In this document: one piece after another, positions 1 to 7,607 of the stretch
Layout of the letters: the number at the start of each line of letters is the position of its first letter
Position numbering within the stretch: the first letter of the stretch is position 1
Source: Fibrobacter sp. UBA1313
Lineage (GTDB): Bacteria; Fibrobacterota; Fibrobacteria; Fibrobacterales; Fibrobacteraceae
Direction: 5' to 3'
Assembly: GCA_002307115.1 (NCBI GenBank)
Contig: DBTP01000183.1
Location: 1-14,083 of the forward strand
DNA: 14,083 bases
The notes under the pieces: generated by a model
The model's database searches: none
Told to the model about the DNA's origin: nothing
Seen by the model: the letters and a program-made list of their open reading frames with translations, nothing else
Position numbers and translations under genes: made by a program

Positions 1-1953
1 AAAAGTTTTCGCAACGCAGAACACACGCTCACGCAAACGTTAGTGCTTCATCCAGATGATGAAGACGCGAAGAGCTTTTTATCGGCGACCAAGGCCTTTT
101 TAGGTAAAGCGGATAATCGTACGCTGCAAAAACCAATCAATCCTGTTGAAGAACGCCCACAGAATCTCAAAGCTTTGCTCCGTAAAGATTTTGCGGCAAA
201 AGCCAAGGCTGATGAATTCCCTGCGGTGATTCATTGGCAACGCGAAGCTCTCCGTGCAGAGAATGGAGAAGCCTGGGTCCGTACAGAACAACTCCTAATG
301 GAAATTTTGGATGTGCGTGGCACGGCGATTTACCAAGAGTTTACCTTTGATTTTCTTCCCGGTTTTGATCGCATTTTTGTCAATGCTCTAGAAGTCTATG
401 ATTCCACGATGACGCTCAAATATAAAGCCACTTTACAAAATACTTATATCACTTATGCGACGGAATTGGGTGGAACCAATGAATCTCAGACGGCGCATTT
501 CCCTCTCAAAGCACTGGTTCCCGGTGATTATATCTATTTACAAATATCTCGTACCAGTCTTGAAAATCATGATGTGATCCCTTACACCGATTTCATCAGT
601 AGCCGAGATATTCCGGTAGGAGTTTCTTCTTTTAAGATTGAGGCCGATACGTCGCGTTTTGTCACTGAAGAATATGGACCGTTGTCGCTTTTAAAAGAGA
701 CGAAGGATAGCAAAGAATGGCAGATTGAAAATCCTGTGGTGATTCAAAAAGAAATGTATATGCCAGTATACCGGGATTTTGGTGCAGGGTTAATGCTCAC
801 GGGAAAACAAAAATGGGAAGACGTAGGGCGTAATTATCAAAATTTGATTCAGCATCAAATTAAAAATGCCGTGGCGGTTCGGGAGAAAGCATTTGAAGTG
901 CGCGGCAATAAGATGGGAGATCAAGCGGTACTTGCATTAGTGGATTGGGTGCGTGAAAATATCAGGTACCGGGATGTTCGTTTTGGGGGCCATTCTTTGA
1001 TTCCGCAGACGGCGGAGATTACCTTAAAAGAACACCAAGGGGATTGCAAAGATCAAAGTTTGCTATTAAAAGAAATGCTGAATGCGATTGGTGTACCTGC
1101 CCAACTAGTGGCCATTCATTTGAATGAAACTGGTTTTGAAACACTGCCTACGATTCAGCAATTTGATCACATGATGCTTTACATCCCCAAGGGAGAAAAA
1201 AATTCTGAGATGTGGGTGGACCCCACGGACAAAGCGGGGAATGATCGCCCAGTACCGCTGGATATGGAAGGCAAAGTGGCACTGATTATTGATGGCGAAA
1301 ATAGTCGAGTCGCTGTGACCCCGATTTTAGAAAATGCAGAGGAACATCAAGTATTTTTGCATCACCGTCTTTTTATAGACGAAAATGGTTCTGCAGAATT
1401 TCGCGATTCTTTGTATCTACAAGGAAAATTTGCCTCGGCATTTCGAAATCAACTTTATGGTCGCGATGCTAAAGAACAGGAAAAATTGATGGAAAGTTTT
1501 CTTTCTCAAGGCATTCCTGATGTCAGCATTTCTCAAGTGATGACTACCAATGTTCGCGATTTTAACAAACCTTTGATTTTGGTCGTTACTTTTGCGAGTC
1601 CCCATTACTTTGGTCAGAGTGCTCAAGGCATCAAGGGTCGTTTCCCTAACGTGTGGGAACGTTCTCTGATGCGCCTTCCGAAGGTACGTACTCGTCATCA
1701 TCCGATTCGCATGCCTCATGAGACATTCTTTACAAGTGTATTGGAAGTTTCCACGGTGAAGGACAAAAAACTGACGGTACAAAGCAATGGCGATTTGGGA
1801 CGCGATCCAGAATATACGGCGTATGAAAAGATTCCCAATGGTTACAAGTGGACCACTTTTGCCATTTATGCGGATCCTTCGGAGTACGAAAAAATTCGCG
1901 AGGAATGGGAATTCTTGCTACAAGTCACATCGCCGCAGATAATTGTAGAATAG
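1..1953 (+). CDS. DUF3857 / transglutaminase-like protein (5' end outside window)
   Basis: The reading frame is open to base 1, so the gene starts upstream; the first in-window start (GTG at 43) has no ribosome site and is probably internal. Counting residues from that GTG, residues about 65-230 look like the DUF3857 beta domain (WQREALRAENGEAWVRTEQ onward). A transglutaminase-like core follows with the papain-type triad: Cys335 in GDCKDQ, His376 in FDHMMLY and Asp393 in WVDPTD. The rest is a beta-rich C-terminal domain. In this family DUF3857 plus transglutaminase proteins are usually exported or periplasmic, often with TPR repeats in front; that part would lie outside the window, so neither a signal peptide nor the N-terminal domains can be judged. 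The substrate is unknown; the triad suggests a cysteine peptidase or transamidase. The stop codon lies 2 bases from the convergent radA stop. Confidence 0.85.
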   Translation, partial: KSFRNAEHTLTQTLVLHPDDEDAKSFLSATKAFLGKADNRTLQKPINPVEERPQNLKALLRKDFAAKAKADEFPAVIHWQREALRAENGEAWVRTEQLLMEILDVRGTAIYQEFTFDFLPGFDRIFVNALEVYDSTMTLKYKATLQNTYITYATELGGTNESQTAHFPLKALVPGDYIYLQISRTSLENHDVIPYTDFISSRDIPVGVSSFKIEADTSRFVTEEYGPLSLLKETKDSKEWQIENPVVIQKEMYMPVYRDFGAGLMLTGKQKWEDVGRNYQNLIQHQIKNAVAVREKAFEVRGNKMGDQAVLALVDWVRENIRYRDVRFGGHSLIPQTAEITLKEHQGDCKDQSLLLKEMLNAIGVPAQLVAIHLNETGFETLPTIQQFDHMMLYIPKGEKNSEMWVDPTDKAGNDRPVPLDMEGKVALIIDGENSRVAVTPILENAEEHQVFLHHRLFIDENGSAEFRDSLYLQGKFASAFRNQLYGRDAKEQEKLMESFLSQGIPDVSISQVMTTNVRDFNKPLILVVTFASPHYFGQSAQGIKGRFPNVWERSLMRLPKVRTRHHPIRMPHETFFTSVLEVSTVKDKKLTVQSNGDLGRDPEYTAYEKIPNGYKWTTFAIYADPSEYEKIREEWEFLLQVTSPQIIVE

Positions 1954-1955
1954 TC

Positions 1956-3338
1956 TTATTTTGCGGCGCGTTTAGTTTTTAGCCAATCGATGGCATCGTT
2001 TAATCTTGTTACAGAAATAAGTTTGAGCTTTGCCGTGTTGCCTACAACTTTACCATTTCCGGGGATGATGATTTCGTCAAAACCCAGACGATGGGCTTCT
2101 TTGACGCGTAGATCCATCTGGCTTACTGGGCGCACTTCTCCTGAAAGGCCGAGTTCACCGATAGCAAGAGAATGATTGGGCATTGCAATCCCTAAGTGAT
2201 TGCTCGCAATTGCTAATGCAATGGCCAAATCGGTGCCTGTGTCATTTACTTTTAATCCACCCGCAATACTTGCAAATACATCAGAGTTACCAATAGGAAC
2301 CCCGCCGAATTTTTCAAGCAACGCGAGAATGATTGTTAATCTTTTGGGATCTATGCCTGCCGCAACGCGTTGAGCCGTCGCGAAGTTTGATCGACTCACC
2401 AATGCTTGAGCTTCAAAAAGAAGCGCTCTGGAACCTTCAATCGTGCAACTGACAACGCTTCCTGGGGCAGAAATTTCTGCGTCCTGTAAAAAAATTTTGC
2501 TTGGGTTTTGTACGGATTCTAATCCTCTGCCCGTCATCTCGAAAACACCGATTTCATCAGTTGCCCCAAAACGGTTCTTAATGGTACGCAAAATTCGGTA
2601 TTGATTGTTGCGGTCTCCTTCAAAATAGGCGACGGTATCGACCATGTGTTCCAAAATGCGAGGACCTGCGATCTGGCCATCTTTGGTCACATGTCCCACT
2701 AAAAGGGTGATGCATCCGGTATTTTTTGCATAAATCATTAAATCCAATGTGCATTCGCGGAGTTGGGTAATGCTTCCCGGAGTGCCAGGGAGCTCCGTTT
2801 TATAAACCGTTTGAATGGAGTCTATTACCAAAATTTCTGGCTGAATACGCTTCGCCTCGTCTAGTATGCGTTCAAGGCTTGTTTCGCAGAGGAGTAAGAG
2901 ATCACTCCCCGAGACTTGCAACCTTTCGCTTCGGAGCTTTACTTGAACCGCACTTTCTTCACCACTCACATAGAGTGCCTTGACACCCGCAGCAGCCATG
3001 GTGGCAAGTGTTTGTAAAACCAATGTCGATTTTCCAATACCAGGATCTCCCCCAATTAAAACGAGTGAGCCCGGAGCGAGGCCACCCCCTAATGTACGAT
3101 CAAATTCAGGGTTCGCTGTGCTTAATCGTTGGGTATCTTTTGTGGCAATACTTTTCAGCGGTCTGGAAACCCCGTGGGTGGTATCTCCGCCGAGTCCGCG
3201 TGTGGGGCGCGTCTCTTGAACAGGTCTTTCGACTAAGGAACTCCAAGCACCACAATGAGGACATTTCCCTGCCCATTTTGAGGATATCCCTCCGCATTCT
3301 GAACAGGCGTATTCGGTATCGTTCTTTGGTTTGGCCAT
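1956..3338 (-). CDS. radA: DNA repair protein RadA (Sms)
   Basis: 460 residues, the usual full length for RadA, a DnaB-like hexameric ATPase that helps process recombination intermediates and drives branch migration with RecA. Visible in order: a C4 zinc finger (Cys12, Cys15, Cys26, Cys29), Walker A GGDPGIGKST at 96-105, Walker B ILVIDSIQT at 169-177, the RadA-specific KNRFG motif at 254-258, and a C-terminal Lon-protease-like domain from about 290 to 450 (NSDVFASIAGG, GELGLSGEVRPV). The start is the ATG at 3336-3338, giving the canonical MAKPK opening just before the zinc finger, although no strong ribosome site precedes it. It lies downstream of the pentapeptide gene on the same strand but is cut off from it by a terminator, so it probably has its own promoter in 3339-3392; I could not pick out convincing -35/-10 boxes there. 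Confidence 0.97.
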   Translation of the reverse strand: MAKPKNDTEYACSECGGISSKWAGKCPHCGAWSSLVERPVQETRPTRGLGGDTTHGVSRPLKSIATKDTQRLSTANPEFDRTLGGGLAPGSLVLIGGDPGIGKSTLVLQTLATMAAAGVKALYVSGEESAVQVKLRSERLQVSGSDLLLLCETSLERILDEAKRIQPEILVIDSIQTVYKTELPGTPGSITQLRECTLDLMIYAKNTGCITLLVGHVTKDGQIAGPRILEHMVDTVAYFEGDRNNQYRILRTIKNRFGATDEIGVFEMTGRGLESVQNPSKIFLQDAEISAPGSVVSCTIEGSRALLFEAQALVSRSNFATAQRVAAGIDPKRLTIILALLEKFGGVPIGNSDVFASIAGGLKVNDTGTDLAIALAIASNHLGIAMPNHSLAIGELGLSGEVRPVSQMDLRVKEAHRLGFDEIIIPGNGKVVGNTAKLKLISVTRLNDAIDWLKTKRAAK

Positions 3339-3392
3339 GATTCAATAATAGAAAATGAGAGTGACAAAAAAAGTCAGTAACTATGCCAATAA

Positions 3393-3419
3393 AAAATCCC
3401 TCTGCAAGAGAGGGATTTT
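3393..3419 (-). terminator. Rho-independent terminator after the pentapeptide gene
   Basis: A perfect 11-bp stem (AAAATCCCTCT at 3393-3403 pairing with AGAGGGATTTT at 3409-3419) with a 5-base loop. Read on the minus strand it begins 17 bases after the pentapeptide-gene stop and its 3' arm runs into an uninterrupted U tract (TTTTTTATT). This is a textbook intrinsic terminator, and it separates that gene from radA. Confidence 0.88.
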
Positions 3420-3436
3420 CAAACTCAAAAAAATGG

Positions 3437-4864
3437 TTACTCGTCATCCTCAACTTTTTTCTTTCTTCTTTTCTTCTTAGGCATAGCATCGTCAGCAACT
3501 GAAGATTGCTTTTTCTCAACAGAAACACTTGCAGCCTTTTCGCCACGTTTGGTGAATCCGTATTGACGAGGTTCGAAACCGTCAGGGAAACTGGTTTTGG
3601 CATCATAAATCACGTTCTTAGCCGTGAATTTTTCAATTTTAGCACGAGAAAGATCGGCACCAGAAAAATCGACGTCTTCCATTTTCGTATCAGCATCAAA
3701 CTTTGCGTTCTGCAAGTTTGCGTTGAGGAACGTGACTTGACTGAGCTTGGCACCAGAGAAGTTTGCGCCCGTCATGGTAGCGAGGTCAAAACTAGTCATC
3801 TCTATCGTGGAGTTAGAGAAGTTTGCCTTGGTGAGATCCGCCTTGTCGAAAATATCTTTTCTTACGTAGGCTCCATCAAACACAGACTTCTGCATTTCAG
3901 CATTTCTGAACACATCTTTACTGGCTTCCGCATCAAAAAAGGAGGCTCCGTTCAATTTGCTCTTTTCAAAAGAACTCTTGGTGACTACGCCTTTATCAAA
4001 GACTGCTCCAGAAAGATCCTGACCATTGAATGTCATGTTCTTGAGTTCCGACTGAGCAAAAGAAACCATCTGTAGTTGAGTTCTAGAAAGATCGACCTCA
4101 TTAAAGCTTGTGAGAGAAAGATCCGCTGCTTGGAGATTGACGTTGTTGAATTCTGTTCCACTAAAAATGGCACGAGAAAGTCCCGCTTTGGAAAAATTCA
4201 CTTCCTGCAAATTCACATCAGAAAAATCGGCATTGATCAGGTTACAGGCTGTGAAGTCTGTTTTCACCATGATGGCATCAGAGAGATTTGCACTTCCCAT
4301 GAGAGAACGGGAGAAATTTGTGTTGGTCAAATTTGCTTTGCTAAAATCAGCCATGGTCAAATCCACGTTCACAACTGATGCGTTAGTTAAATTGGCTTTA
4401 CTGAAATCGGCTTGGTCAGAAACTTTCATCGCCTCCAGGCGGGCTCCTGTCAAATTCGCCTTAGGAAAACGGCTATCCAGAAGTGTTGCACGATAAAGAT
4501 TCGCTCCTTGCATATTGGCATTTTTGAAATCGGACTCACGCATATCGGCACCGCTGATGATCACGTTCGTGAGGTTTGCCCCTTGGAAGTTGGGTTTATT
4601 CATCACGGCATTTTGAAATTTAACGCCTGTCAGGTCGGCATCTTCAAAGGATGCACCGTCACCGGTAACGCGCTGGAAGTCAGTAACACCTTGAACTGCT
4701 TTGGCTCCATCGAAACGGAAACCATCAATTCGCTTATCTCTGAAAGATACGTTGATATCCTTGTTACGCCAGTCACTGGTTGCTTCTTGAGCGAAGGTTC
4801 CGGAAACGATGGTTGCAACGAGGAGGATACCGAGTCTAGAGGTCAATTTAAGGTCCATATTCAT
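3437..4864 (-). CDS. Secreted pentapeptide-repeat protein with polybasic tail
   Basis: 475 residues. A signal peptide is visible (KLTSRLGILLVATIVSGTFA, cleavage likely after Ala25, TFA|QEA). Residues about 49-425 form a nearly unbroken run of roughly 75 pentapeptides of the A(D/N)Lxx / xxFSx type (for example ADFSKANLTN, ANLYRATLLD), which in this family folds into a right-handed quadrilateral beta-helix. The run closes with a cap-like segment (TSFPDGFEPRQYGF). A low-complexity charged tail follows, with PKKKRRKKK at 462-470 and an acidic end VEDDE. The start is the ATG at 4864 rather than the second ATG two codons later, because AAAGGGA sits 7 bases upstream of the first. It is a single-gene unit ended by the terminator at 3393-3419. 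Function is unknown; cytoplasmic members such as Qnr/MfpA mimic DNA, but an exported one more likely acts as a scaffold or in the cell envelope. Confidence 0.9.
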   Translation of the reverse strand: MNMDLKLTSRLGILLVATIVSGTFAQEATSDWRNKDINVSFRDKRIDGFRFDGAKAVQGVTDFQRVTGDGASFEDADLTGVKFQNAVMNKPNFQGANLTNVIISGADMRESDFKNANMQGANLYRATLLDSRFPKANLTGARLEAMKVSDQADFSKANLTNASVVNVDLTMADFSKANLTNTNFSRSLMGSANLSDAIMVKTDFTACNLINADFSDVNLQEVNFSKAGLSRAIFSGTEFNNVNLQAADLSLTSFNEVDLSRTQLQMVSFAQSELKNMTFNGQDLSGAVFDKGVVTKSSFEKSKLNGASFFDAEASKDVFRNAEMQKSVFDGAYVRKDIFDKADLTKANFSNSTIEMTSFDLATMTGANFSGAKLSQVTFLNANLQNAKFDADTKMEDVDFSGADLSRAKIEKFTAKNVIYDAKTSFPDGFEPRQYGFTKRGEKAASVSVEKKQSSVADDAMPKKKRRKKKVEDDE

Positions 4865-4983
4865 GTCTTGATCCCTTTTTAAGAATTACCCAAAAAAATG
4901 AATAGCCCTAAAATAAATAAAAAAAGGTTAATCGGTTAAGAAAAACAAAAAAGCTTTTAAATAAAAGCTATTTTGCTCCCCGT
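4865..4983. promoter_or_regulatory. AT-rich divergent intergenic region
   Basis: 119 very AT-rich bases between two divergently transcribed genes must hold promoters for both the pentapeptide gene and the flavoprotein operon. I could not identify a well-spaced -35/-10 pair on either strand. An inverted repeat AGCTTTTA / TAAAAGCT lies at 4952-4959 and 4962-4969, immediately before the flavoprotein gene; on the minus strand it is followed by a T-rich run, but no minus-strand gene precedes it closely. Confidence 0.4.
4872..4878 (-). promoter_or_regulatory. Ribosome binding site of the pentapeptide gene
   Basis: AAAGGGA on the minus strand, 7 bases before the ATG at 4864. It selects the first of two nearby in-frame ATGs (the second starts at 4858). 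Confidence 0.7.
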
Positions 4984-6192
4984 ATGGCTCAAAATTTGGC
5001 TAAAGAGTACGATGTTGTAGTCTGCGGGGCTGGTCCTGCGGGTTTGAATGCCGCTTATACGCTTTGTTCTATCTCTGATGGACAATGTCGCGTTGCTATT
5101 TTGGATAAAAAGGAACCATGGCGTGAACCTGTTTCTTGCGCCGAAGCCGTTTCCAAAAAAGCATTGGAACAGTTTTGGCCTTCCAATGAAGCTTGGATTC
5201 GACAACATCTTGACGGTGTGTATTTTACTTCTCCTGACGGGACGAAGGTGGACTTTACTCAGGATGATTGTGGCTACATATTGAATCGCGCCCTGTTTCA
5301 TAGGGAAATGGCTGAAAACGTCGAAAAAAAAGGTGCTTTTTGTCATTTTTCTGCAGAATGCAAAAGCTTGTTCAGAGATGCTGAAGGCTTTTGGAATGTG
5401 GATGTCTGTGTCGATGGTGTCACAAGCTCTGTTCGAGCTCCAGTGATCGTAGATGCAACGGGTCCTGGTGCAAAGTTAACGCAAGGCGTTCCTCTGTTGG
5501 AAGCCCTTGAGGCAGGGGATACCGACTTAGAACCTGCGATTTTTGCTATTGTGGAAAATGTGGAACATAACCCCAGGCATATAGAACTCCTGTTTGGAAA
5601 CAAGTATTTCCCTGGTGGCTATGGTTGGGTGTTTCCTCGCGATAACAATACAGTGAATATAGGACTTGTGAATGGTCGGAAATTTTTGAGAACACATTCT
5701 CCGAGAGCGATATTGCAGCAGTTTCTCGCCGAGCATTATCCTTCGGCAGTCGTGAAGTCGATTCACGGCGGTGCCATTGCTTGTGGGCAATCATTGAAAC
5801 CCCTTGCCGTTGCCGGTTTTTTCAAATCTGGTGATGCCGCGAGTTGTGTGAATCCAATCAGTCGCTCTGGCATTGTGGAAGCTCTTGATAGCGGTCATAT
5901 TGTAGGTGAATGTGCTTGGAAATGGTTGAACGCAAATTCAACGACGGAGAAGGAATCCATTGAAGCGGAGACTTATGCTCGTTGGATGAAGGTTCAAGGG
6001 AATACTCATTTACGACTTTGCAAGGCAAAATTGGCATTTTCGAGCATTCAAGATTGTCATTTTGACAAAGCGGCTCATAAGCTTGCTCGGATTCCGCAAA
6101 AAAAACGGACCCTTTTCCGTATCTTTTTTACGGTCCTTTGTACCTCGCCAAGTTTGCTTTGGAAAATGAGATCTTTTGTCTTTGTTAGGTAG
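4984..6192 (+). CDS. Geranylgeranyl reductase family FAD-dependent oxidoreductase
   Basis: 402 residues, the normal length for this family (COG0644). An N-terminal dinucleotide-binding motif GAGPAG at 15-20 binds FAD. Family landmarks follow: CAEAVSKKALE at 52-62, whose Cys52 aligns with the active-site cysteine of archaeal geranylgeranyl reductases; CGYILNRALFHREMA at 96-110; VDATGPG at 157-162; GGYGWVFPRDNNTVNIGL at 211-228; and the second FAD motif GDAASCVNP at 283-291. The hydrophobic, basic C-terminus (about 376-402) could attach it to the membrane. Family members reduce isoprenoid double bonds (archaeal lipids, phytyl chains, menaquinone tails in MenJ); the substrate here cannot be told. 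The start is fixed by an in-frame stop at 4918 with no other start codon between, but no clear ribosome site is present. It is the first gene of a likely three-gene unit with sufE 11 bases downstream. Confidence 0.88.
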   Translation: MAQNLAKEYDVVVCGAGPAGLNAAYTLCSISDGQCRVAILDKKEPWREPVSCAEAVSKKALEQFWPSNEAWIRQHLDGVYFTSPDGTKVDFTQDDCGYILNRALFHREMAENVEKKGAFCHFSAECKSLFRDAEGFWNVDVCVDGVTSSVRAPVIVDATGPGAKLTQGVPLLEALEAGDTDLEPAIFAIVENVEHNPRHIELLFGNKYFPGGYGWVFPRDNNTVNIGLVNGRKFLRTHSPRAILQQFLAEHYPSAVVKSIHGGAIACGQSLKPLAVAGFFKSGDAASCVNPISRSGIVEALDSGHIVGECAWKWLNANSTTEKESIEAETYARWMKVQGNTHLRLCKAKLAFSSIQDCHFDKAAHKLARIPQKKRTLFRIFFTVLCTSPSLLWKMRSFVFVR

Positions 6193-6203
6193 GTTTTTGA
6201 CCC

Positions 6204-6650
6204 ATGAAAAGTATTGTCGCCATTCAAGATGAGATTCGGACTATTTTTGCTTCGTTTCAAACTCCAGATGATAAATGGAAATATCTCTTGACCCTTGCGA
6301 GAGAACATGAAGGCATGAATCCGTCACTCAAAGAGGAAAAATTTTTGGTGGTGGGTTGTGCCTCAAGAATGTTTCTGGTTCCTGAATTGAAGGACGGGCT
6401 TTTGTTCTTCCACATGGATACGGAAGTGGGTGCAGATAATCCTCTCATTAGTCGAGGACTTGGTGCCTTGGCACTTAAATTCTATAATGGTCAGAAGCCT
6501 CAGGATATTTTAGCCACGAACCCCGCTTTTTTTCAAGAAATAGGCTTAAATGTGGGATTGTCCCCCACTAGAGCGAATGGTTTCGCGAGTCTATTAAAAC
6601 AAATTTATCTTTACGCGAAAGTATTCTCTGCGCTTGCCGTTAGAGGATAA
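6204..6650 (+). CDS. sufE: SufE-family cysteine desulfurase sulfur acceptor
   Basis: 148 residues, close to the roughly 140 of E. coli SufE, which takes persulfide sulfur from the cysteine desulfurase SufS for Fe-S cluster assembly. The acceptor cysteine is Cys52 in VVGCASRMFLV, matching Cys51 of E. coli SufE. The C-terminal helix motif LSPTRANGFASLLKQI is typical. The start ATG at 6204 is preceded by AGGTAGG about 10 bases upstream, which overlaps the end of the flavoprotein gene. No sufS, sufBCD or iscS is in the window, so its partner is encoded elsewhere. The 11-base gap to the flavoprotein gene and the 17-base gap to the next gene suggest co-transcription. The closely related CsdE is an alternative name that sequence alone does not exclude. 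Confidence 0.92.
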   Translation: MKSIVAIQDEIRTIFASFQTPDDKWKYLLTLAREHEGMNPSLKEEKFLVVGCASRMFLVPELKDGLLFFHMDTEVGADNPLISRGLGALALKFYNGQKPQDILATNPAFFQEIGLNVGLSPTRANGFASLLKQIYLYAKVFSALAVRG

Positions 6651-6667
6651 AACTATAACAGGTTACT

Positions 6668-7210
6668 ATGATTAGTTTTATGAATATGGGTAAGAATCGC
6701 CCAAATGAAGAGCCCGATGATGACGATGACGAAGAAGGTTCGGTTCCAGGAGAAAAGAAACCTGTTCCGGTTGTTCGGTCTTTTATGAGTTGGCAAGATG
6801 CGTTAGTGCTTCTTGTGATTGGATGTCTCGTTTTTGGTGGGTACAAGTATTATCAGTATTCTAAGCAGCATAGTGCGGACACCTTTGCCAAGTGCGCCAC
6901 TCTTTTTGAAGCAAAAAAGTGGGTGGCGGCAGAAGCTTGCTATGATAGTACTTGGAAACTCAGTTATGTACCGCCTTCCTTAGACAGTCTAAGATCACTT
7001 CGTATTGGCGCTATTCAAGATTTGCGTAATGTTCAATTGGATATTTTTGAAGCCGCAGAATCTTATTGGAATGACGCGGATTCAGTAAAGGCTATCGCGG
7101 AAATGGCTAAGCTCGTTCCTCCTTGTCTATTGCAAGGCGAACGTCTTACCACTTGGAAACAGTGGGAACTCGTTGTTGTAAAAATGAATGCGGTAGCTCC
7201 TCAACAGTAA
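6668..7210 (+). CDS. Single-pass membrane protein of unknown function with acidic N-terminus
   Basis: 180 residues, family not recognised. The N-terminal 40 residues are hydrophilic with an acidic run (DDDDDEE at 17-23) and a basic, proline-rich linker. One transmembrane helix follows at about 44-60 (DALVLLVIGCLVFGG), then a region of about 120 residues that looks helical, with TPR-like wording (CATLFEAKKWVAAEACYDS) and Cys76, Cys91 and Cys152. If the positive-inside rule holds, the topology is ambiguous because the acidic N-terminus is followed by Lys/Arg just before the helix and by YKYYQYSKQ just after it. The ATG at 6668 has AGGT a few bases upstream; in-frame ATGs at 6680 and 6686 are alternatives. 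Its last 65 bases overlap the 3' end of tsaE on the opposite strand. It lies 17 bases after sufE and is probably in the same operon. Confidence 0.75.
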   Translation: MISFMNMGKNRPNEEPDDDDDEEGSVPGEKKPVPVVRSFMSWQDALVLLVIGCLVFGGYKYYQYSKQHSADTFAKCATLFEAKKWVAAEACYDSTWKLSYVPPSLDSLRSLRIGAIQDLRNVQLDIFEAAESYWNDADSVKAIAEMAKLVPPCLLQGERLTTWKQWELVVVKMNAVAPQQ

Positions 7211-7607
7211 TTTTTCTCGTTTCTCCAGGGAGAATTTGTATACAAACGCGGTGGGTGATTCCTGCCGTGTTTTTTTCTAGGCGCTCCGGCCATTCGATGA
7301 GGGTAATTCCATCACTTAACACGTAATGATCGAGGCCGATCTCTTGGAGGTCTGCGTGAGGTGCCAAACGATAAAGATCTAAGTGGTAGAGAGGGGGATC
7401 ATTCGGATATTCATGGACAAGCGTGTAGGTGGGCGATGAGATTGAACCTTTGTACCCCAGAGCCTTACAAATGCCTCTACTGATCACCGTTTTTCCGGCA
7501 CCCAAAGTTCCATACAATGCAACAACAGAACCTTGAGAAAGCGTTTTTCCAAAGGATTCCGCCCACTGTTCCGTTTCGTCTTCGGAATTTGTATGTGTTT
7601 CAATCAC
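7146..7607 (-). CDS. tsaE: tRNA threonylcarbamoyladenosine biosynthesis ATPase TsaE
   Basis: 153 residues, the expected size for TsaE, the ATPase that works with TsaD and TsaB to make the t6A37 modification of ANN-decoding tRNAs. Visible motifs: Walker A GTLGAGKT at 33-40, SSPTYTLVHEY at 57-67, YHLDLYRL at 74-81 with the conserved Asp77, and the Walker-B-like IEWPERL at 104-110. Translation begins at a GTG (bases 7605-7607) inside a GTGA overlap with the nspC stop codon, so it is translationally coupled to nspC. The C-terminal 20 or so residues lie on DNA that also encodes the end of the membrane protein on the other strand; the tail after about residue 130 is not part of the conserved core, so read-through extension of the gene is a plausible origin for the overlap. 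Confidence 0.95.
   Translation of the reverse strand: MIETHTNSEDETEQWAESFGKTLSQGSVVALYGTLGAGKTVISRGICKALGYKGSISSPTYTLVHEYPNDPPLYHLDLYRLAPHADLQEIGLDHYVLSDGITLIEWPERLEKNTAGITHRVCIQILPGETRKITVEELPHSFLQQRVPTVSKW

Noticed and set aside
43..45. GTG at 43 as the true start of the transglutaminase-like protein
   Set aside because: The frame is open to base 1, there is no ribosome site, and the protein would begin in a helical segment without a signal peptide; the real start is very probably outside the window.
3506..4882. Long antisense open frames across the pentapeptide gene (for example 3506-4075, 4110-4496, 4412-4882)
   Set aside because: They arise from the regular codon pattern of the repeats on the other strand; they have no ribosome sites, no recognisable domains and poor codon use, while the sense frame has a signal peptide and clear repeats.
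4952..4969. AT-rich inverted repeat before the flavoprotein gene as a terminator
   Set aside because: It has only two G-C pairs, and no gene on the minus strand upstream would need it; kept only as a note in the intergenic region.
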